A DNA stretch of 64,000 nt from assembly GCF_018143015.1 (NCBI RefSeq), contig NC_054750.1, positions 1,035,501 through 1,099,500 on the forward strand, written 5' to 3'. The notes below the pieces were generated by a model. That model did not search any database. It saw nothing but the letters and a program-made list of their open reading frames with translations, and had not been told where the DNA came from. Below are positions 59,101 through 64,000 of the stretch, piece by piece. Within the stretch, counting starts at the first letter, position 1; the number at the start of each line of letters is the position of its first letter. This DNA is from Lytechinus variegatus. Lineage: Eukaryota > Echinodermata > Echinoidea > Temnopleuroida > Toxopneustidae. The translations under genes and the position numbers were made by a program.

Positions 59101-62100
59101 AGTCCCAATGCTATTTTTTTCTAACATGAGAATAACAACGCCAAATTTGAAATTAAGAACACTGATTTTGGTAATGTGACTTAAAAAATGTATTTTGCAT
59201 ATTAGTAAGTACATGTATAGTAGACCAACCTTAAATCGTTATTTTTGTGCTTTTTTAGACTTTCATTTTGTATGGCCTTTAGTCGAGCAGTAACTCGTGA
59301 TCAATTATTTGGCGACCCCCCCCCCCCCGACAAATTAGAGATATTTTTGTATGTTTTACTCTACTAATTATGTAGAAATATAATTATAAATTAGGGTTTC
59401 CTCGTTTTGACTTTATACATGGATTTACATACTATAAATTATTGAAAATAAAAAAAATGGAATAAGATTAAAACACAATCTCATAATGTCATTAGTGCAG
59501 TTGCTATTTTTTTTTTTTTTTCAGCCAGGGTTCGAAAATCCCGAGTGTAATTTCTGGGACTTCGAGGACAATGATTGGTCACAAAGGGGGTGTCGAAGGA
59601 TTACGTCATCAGATGACACAGAAGAGATTACCTGTAGCTGCGACCATCTTACCAATTTTGCTGTATTAATGGTAAATTTGCACTTTGAAAAGGTAGAGAA
59701 GGGGGGGGAACGGAAAAGAGGACAGAGCATAAAATGTAAACACCTACTTAAAAAAAAATTCGTATCCCATATAAAAAGAACTTAGGCCCTCCCAACGAAT
59801 TCCGTTTAAAATACTTAATTTGAAAAAATGTGATACTGTATATTGTCTATGCATAAAAATTTACTTGGATTGTAGGCCTATTACCTGACAATTTCGCAAT
59901 GATTAAAATTTACATAGATCATGATAGAATACATTTGTAATGTCTGGTAGATCGAAAAAAAACATTTGATTGTTGATAATTTACCCATAATAATGAATGT
60001 AATTATCACATTCACTAGAAGTTCTAGAACTTGTTGAGTGTACTAGAAATTTTTAAGTGTTATCGTATTATCGTCATAAATCATGTTTTTCTTGTTTGAT
60101 TCTAGGACATTTATGCTGAACGTGTTGAGGCATTAAGGGTTATAAGTATCATCGGATGCGCAATATCTATCGTGTGTATAATCATTATACTTATCACCTA
60201 TCTTTCAAATAAGTGAGTACACGGCGAAATTTCCTTCTTTGAAATTTAAGCAACTTGTATATGTTAGCCTTCAGAGCCCTGGGAATGATTTTTGACAGGG
60301 GGTGCTGATGTCAATTTGACAAGCAAAAAAAAAAAAGGAATTCACTTCTTTTGAAATGAAGGTCTCTTTCTTCCCGAGAAATTTGACAAGCAAAATGGAA
60401 AGTTTCACTATAAAATGAAGGTTATTTTCATCTCGAGCAATTTGACAAGCCCCAAACACCCAAAACAAAATTTCAGTTAAAAAAAAATGTACGTCCTGTT
60501 TGTTACATTTCTCCATTTTGTCACACCTTCCAGAATTCCTGGGGTGCTGCCCATGGAAAATAGTACACGCAACACCCACAAGGAAACCCTTGGGGGTGCT
60601 TCAACACCCCGATTCCAAGGGCCATGTTAGAACTTTGACATTATAGCCTATATTCTTAAGTCCAGTTTAACATAGGCCATGGTCTAACTCTAGGTTAAAA
60701 TTGTGGGAAGCCTATACAAAACGTAAAAAGCTTGTTAACATTGTATATTTCTTGATATGTGAAAAGTACTATTTCGTCATGCTATATTTGCGAAGTTAAA
60801 CATGTTAAATGAGTCAGATACTATTCCCACTTTCTTCTGAATGTCCCGCGTAAGAGGTGAGCTCGTACATCGAACTTGTACTGTTTCAATAGAGATACCT
60901 GGGAGCCGTTTCATAAAGCTGTTCGTAAGTTAAGAGCGACTGTAAGAACGACTGGTGAACCCTTCTCACGCACTAAGCCATCGCTAATGAATATACCATT
61001 TGCCATAAGAAAGGATCACCAGTCGTTCTTAAAGTCACTCTTAACTTACGAACAGCTTTACAATAGGCTGTCCGTAGTTAAACTATTATATACAAACACG
61101 GACAGTGTTTGAATTAAAACCAAGTTCAAAATACGGGCCTATATGATTAAAATGCATTTATGCCCTTTTAGACGAATTTGATTCACGAACTTAGACCATG
61201 GCAATTACTTAATCATATTTGAAACAATGAAACATCCAGTAATAAATTCTATATGACATTTCCCTTTTTTTAACCTATTCCCCTCTCTTACAATTACATT
61301 ACCCAGAAACCTTCACAAACACCAGTCGCAGAAGATCTTTTTATGTCTTTGCGGGTCCCTTCTCTGTCTCTATATTACCTTCCTGATCATGACCGCCTTG
61401 GACCGCCTTCCCGATTACCCAGAGGTCGAACCCGTTCCCTGCGGCATCCTCGCCGCTCTCGTTCATTTCTTCACCCTCTCTTCCCTGGCTTGGATGGGCG
61501 TTGAGGGCGTCAACACCCATCTCATCGTCGTGCGCGTCTTCGATGCCTACATCCCACGATTCATGCTCAAGGCCGGGATTGTAGCATGGGGTAAGGTTTT
61601 TTTTTCTCTCGAAAGACATCCGGAGAAAATTATTTCCCATTTCTTATATAAACAATATTTGATTCTTCACTCATTTTATGTGATTCATTAATGTTGTTTT
61701 GTTAATTTCTAATTCATTAAAATCAATAGGCCTATACTGAATTCAAGAGATAAACCTACGATTAATGTACGATGAAGCATTTGATAAATACAAATAAAAT
61801 TGCAGGGTTCCAGTTAAAGCATAGTGATAAAGAACGAAAGTCACATAAATGAACTTGCAAATCACCACGAATTTTCGCTTACCGGTACTACATCGGTTAT
61901 AACGCCACAATTCCATTATCTCAACACCGTTTTTCCCTCTTTTCTCTCTAACAATCTATGTCACATTATACCAGGAGGAAGCGGTCTGGTCGTCTTAATA
62001 ACCGGGCTTGCAGCCAGGGGAAATTATGCAGAATCCGACTAGTAAGCATTATCATTAATGAACTTTTCCCTCCCAAACCCACCCCCGGGGGTATCAGAGT

Positions 62101-63805
62101 ATTGGATTGGATGTAGGCCTATATACATGAGGACTGTCATGACTGTTAGAACATGAATCAAAAGTAGACTTATTCTGAGAAAACCATACACATGTAATGT
62201 ATTATTGCTTCAAATTCAAACTGATTTCAAAGGCCCGTATTCTGATAGCAGGTTTAACTTAAACTCAGGTTTAAAGTTGTGGTTCAAGTATGGATAGCCA
62301 ATCGTTACATAAATCACTAACAGTAGAGATATCATACTTCAGCTCATTTGGCTCTCAAATCATTCATAATTGTCTAGGAAGTATAAATAGATGATTTTCT
62401 TCACCATCGATGAATCAGGAAAGAGCACAGTAAACATAAGAACATACAACTTAATAAAGATTTTGATACTTTTGGCTTTCCATACTTAAACCATAACTTT
62501 AAACCGGAGTTTAAGTTAAACCTGACTTCAGAATACGGGCCTTAGGAGTGAAGGGGCGGAAGAGGGAGGGTGGGACTGGGGCAGTCCTTAGAACAAATGC
62601 ACACCCCCTCGAAATGTGGAAGATTACACTTGATAAGAATTGTAAGTCCATGATATCAAAACCGTTAAATGTTGGCATCTTGGGAGGCTTCATAGTTTTT
62701 TTTTTAATTCCTGATTCATGCCATTGAAAATTGATACTCTCTGTGGGTGTTTAATAAAGCTCTTCCGAAAGTAACTCACGACCTCAAACACGACTAGAAC
62801 ACTTTTAGGTGGTAGTTAGCTACATAATATAGATTATGTAGCACAAGAAGGGTCCCAGTCGTGCGTAAAGTCAACAGCTTAATGTAAATGTCACTGGCAA
62901 TACATAAAGAACTCATTAAAAAATGTATGTTAATATGCAAAAACAGTTATTTATCTTATTCTTATTTCCCTTATTTTGTCGTATATCGTATTACGATATA
63001 CTTCTCCCAGCATAGATCTGCGGACGCGCTCTTTGCGTCAAGCAATTCACTCAATTTTGCTGACATTTCAAATTTGTTAATCTACAGCTGTTTTCTTCAG
63101 AGGTGGCCGGCAATCGGTGGTCTTCTTATTCCAATAGCTCTCATCCTTCTCGCCAACATAATCATCTTTGGCCTCGTCGTCCGCCGCTTGTTCAAATCCG
63201 CCAACGTTCGTTCCAAACGCGACTCGATTCCGAACAGCCGCAAGGCTTCTAATGAACGCGTCAAGAACGCAATCAGCCTCCTCATTCTGTTCGGCTTAAC
63301 CTGGGTCACGGGGTATCTGACCTTGATAAACACCACCAGCCAAGTCATCCAGACACTCTTCATTGTCTTCAACTCTCTTCAGGGCTTCTTCATCTTCGTC
63401 CTCTACTGCGCAAAGAACCCAGCAGTGCGGGCGTACTGGGCCAGGATGTGCGGATGCGGCAGAAACTCGCCAAAGGACAGTACTACCGGTTCCCATACAG
63501 GAAGACCAACAAGTCACCTTAGCTCCTCGACCAACATTCATGAATATTCGTCCTCTATGGCGCATTTCTCCCAGGTAGGAAAGGACGATGATCCGAAGAA
63601 TCCAGCATATAATGAGTACCAGACTGGCGTTCATGACAATCCGGCCTACGAGGAGATTGAAGAAGGTGTCGAAGTGTCCGATCCGACCGGAAAGTATCCC
63701 GGTAAGACCTCAAACGACCAGTCAGCTGTCGGTCCAACCTACGAGGTAATCGAGGAAGGCAGTGCTGCTGACCCAGGCTATGATTACCCCACCCTTGAAA
63801 ACTAA
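55036..63805 (+). CDS. Gene 3: adhesion GPCR (5' end incomplete), 10 exons
   Basis: Exons: 55036-55140, 56008-56135, 57362-57502, 57877-58062, 58622-59014, 59525-59671, 60106-60212, 61307-61590, 61975-62041, 63088-63805; 757 residues from 55038 to the TAA at 63803-63805, in frame at every junction. Order: Cys/Trp hormone-receptor-like module, GAIN domain, GPS with HL/T cleavage site, seven membrane spans, 115-residue tail. The family is self-cleaved in the ER; after loss of the N-terminal fragment the peptide starting TNFAVLM acts as tethered agonist. Ligand and G-protein coupling cannot be read. The first exon enters in phase 1, so at least one upstream exon with the signal peptide exists; only a weak candidate at 53269 was found. 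The 57502 donor (GTCAGT) is non-consensus at +3. Confidence 0.85.
55141..56007. other. Gene 3 intron, nothing firm
   Basis: Contains text at about 55360-55500 resembling a LINE 3' UTR (CATCAGCAGAGCTGACAAGG), without an RT frame. Confidence 0.35.
56218..56510. mobile_element. Degenerate family B MITE
   Basis: GGCCCAAATTCTGAACTAG at the left, with AAAGTTGTGGTTTAACTATG and AAAGCCAATTTTACA as in the copies at 38172 and 62231; the right arm is decayed. Confidence 0.55.
56511..57361. other. Gene 3 intron with a perfect palindrome
   Basis: No exon seen. 57012-57027 and 57029-57044 are perfect 16-bp complementary arms around one T (GATATTATTTTCGTAA at the left). Confidence 0.6.
57362..59671 (+). 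CDS. Gene 3 exons: GAIN domain and GPS
   Basis: Exons 57362-57502 and 57877-58062 encode the acidic alpha-helical GAIN-A part (VIDVLEIVVEITDTDIDEG; LTTTIISDIIDVYEENPS). Exon 58622-59014 encodes GAIN-B strands (VDIPPGVL, VRLALTVFRTSSLF, SVNSLIVGLAIGG). Exon 59525-59671 encodes the GPS: ECNFWDF ... W(S)xxGC ... CSCDHLTNFAVLM. The four Cys, both Trp and the His-Leu/Thr cleavage triad are all present, so autoproteolysis should work. Confidence 0.9.
60106..63805 (+). CDS. Gene 3 exons: seven membrane spans and tail
   Basis: Exon 60106-60212: TM1 (ISIIGCAISIVCIIIILITY). Exon 61307-61590: TM2 (IFLCLCGSLLCLYITFLIM) and TM3 (CGILAALVHFFTLSSLAWM, then GVNTHLIVV). Exons 61590/61975-62041: TM4 (GIVAWGGSGLVVLITGL). 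Exon 63088 onward: TM5 after YCFLQRW, ICL3 rich in Arg/Lys/Ser, TM6 (SLLILFGLTWVTGYLTLI), TM7 (LFIVFNSLQGFFIFVLYC). 'FGLTW' and 'NSLQGFFIF' are adhesion-GPCR hallmarks. TM4 has WGGSG where the family often has WGxP. The 63088 start (not 63101) is set by phase 2 from the previous exon. The tail has NPAYNEY, NPAYEEI and PTYEVI. Confidence 0.9.
60645..61141. mobile_element. Decayed family B MITE with nested family D MITE
   Basis: The outer left end CCTATATTCTTAAGTCCAG and outer right end AAGTTCAAAATACGGGCC match family B. Inside, about 60903-61070 is a family D foldback (GCCGTTTCATAAAGCTGTTC ... CTTAACTTACGAACAGCTTT). Confidence 0.6.
62231..62541. mobile_element. Foldback MITE, family B copy 2
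   Basis: GGCCCGTATTCTGATAGCAG ... TGACTTCAGAATACGGGCC; closely similar throughout to 38172-38474. Gene 3 intron between the TM4 and TM5 exons. Confidence 0.85.
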
Positions 63806-64000
63806 TTTTGCAATATGGCACTGTTTTACAAAATATAATTTTCCTACAAGAAATATGCAAAATACTATTATTTAAAAAAAAAGGAACATACTGAATTGTC
63901 AAGAATAAGACGAACGCATGAATATTCTTTCATTTGAATGAAAATGCATTTTATATATTGACGTTGCTGGCTTTCCGTAGTTGTAGTTGGTCGGATAGGA
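63806..64000. other. Gene 3 3' flank, repeat fragment at window edge
   Basis: No canonical AATAAA in the first 150 nt. The last 40 nt match the right half of the MITE at 9910-10200. Confidence 0.5.

Overview
The window is AT-rich, intron-rich and packed with transposable elements. The genes are split into many short exons, almost all with phase-1 borders. There are tRNA-headed SINEs, L2/CR1-type LINE fragments and many foldback elements. Together with the protein families this points to a marine deuterostome, most probably a sea urchin. That assignment is an inference from SINE type and receptor architecture, not from a database match.

Three receptor genes lie head-to-tail on the plus strand. 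Gene 1 (5032-19714, 14 coding exons, 1082 residues predicted) has a signal peptide, an IgGFc-binding-type N-terminal region, three ordinary fibronectin type III domains, a receptor-tyrosine-phosphatase-like FN3 region, one membrane span and a tyrosine-bearing tail. Gene 2 (25587-45176, 9 coding exons, 454 residues) has a signal peptide split over two tiny exons, five Sushi/CCP domains, one membrane span and a tail. Gene 3 (55036-63805, 5' end not fixed) is an adhesion GPCR with a hormone-receptor-like Cys module, a GAIN domain with intact GPS, seven membrane spans and a tail with NPxY and YEEI-type motifs. Both models 1 and 2 keep frame through every junction, and so does model 3 from 55036 onward.

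Genes 1 and 2 have unrelated ectodomains. They nevertheless share a paralogous 3' cassette: membrane exon, intron, tail exon, 3' UTR and about 2 kb of downstream DNA. Both tails carry the same YxxI-x8-YxxM pattern, close to an ITAM. This looks like ectodomain swapping onto one signalling module and is the main biological observation.

The rest is repeats. 1-5 kb: SINE, foldback elements and a 7SL/Alu-domain-like SINE. 11.9-15.35 kb: two antisense LINE fragments, one of which abuts and may overlap exon 10 of gene 1. 17 and 28 kb: long (AGT)n arrays. 21.8-24.3 kb: several long-TIR elements. 29.2-38.1 kb: a hAT-like element with a second element inside it, an L2 copy that split an inverted repeat, a reverse transcriptase relic, a SINE and a short satellite. 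38.2-41.1 kb: MITEs and (ACT)n arrays among the CCP exons. 45.2-53.1 kb: MITEs, a SINE carrying a nested MITE, and palindromic arrays. At least six elements have exact 8-bp target duplications, CA-starting short termini and subterminal G/C tracts. No CRISPR array, rRNA or free-standing tRNA gene was seen.
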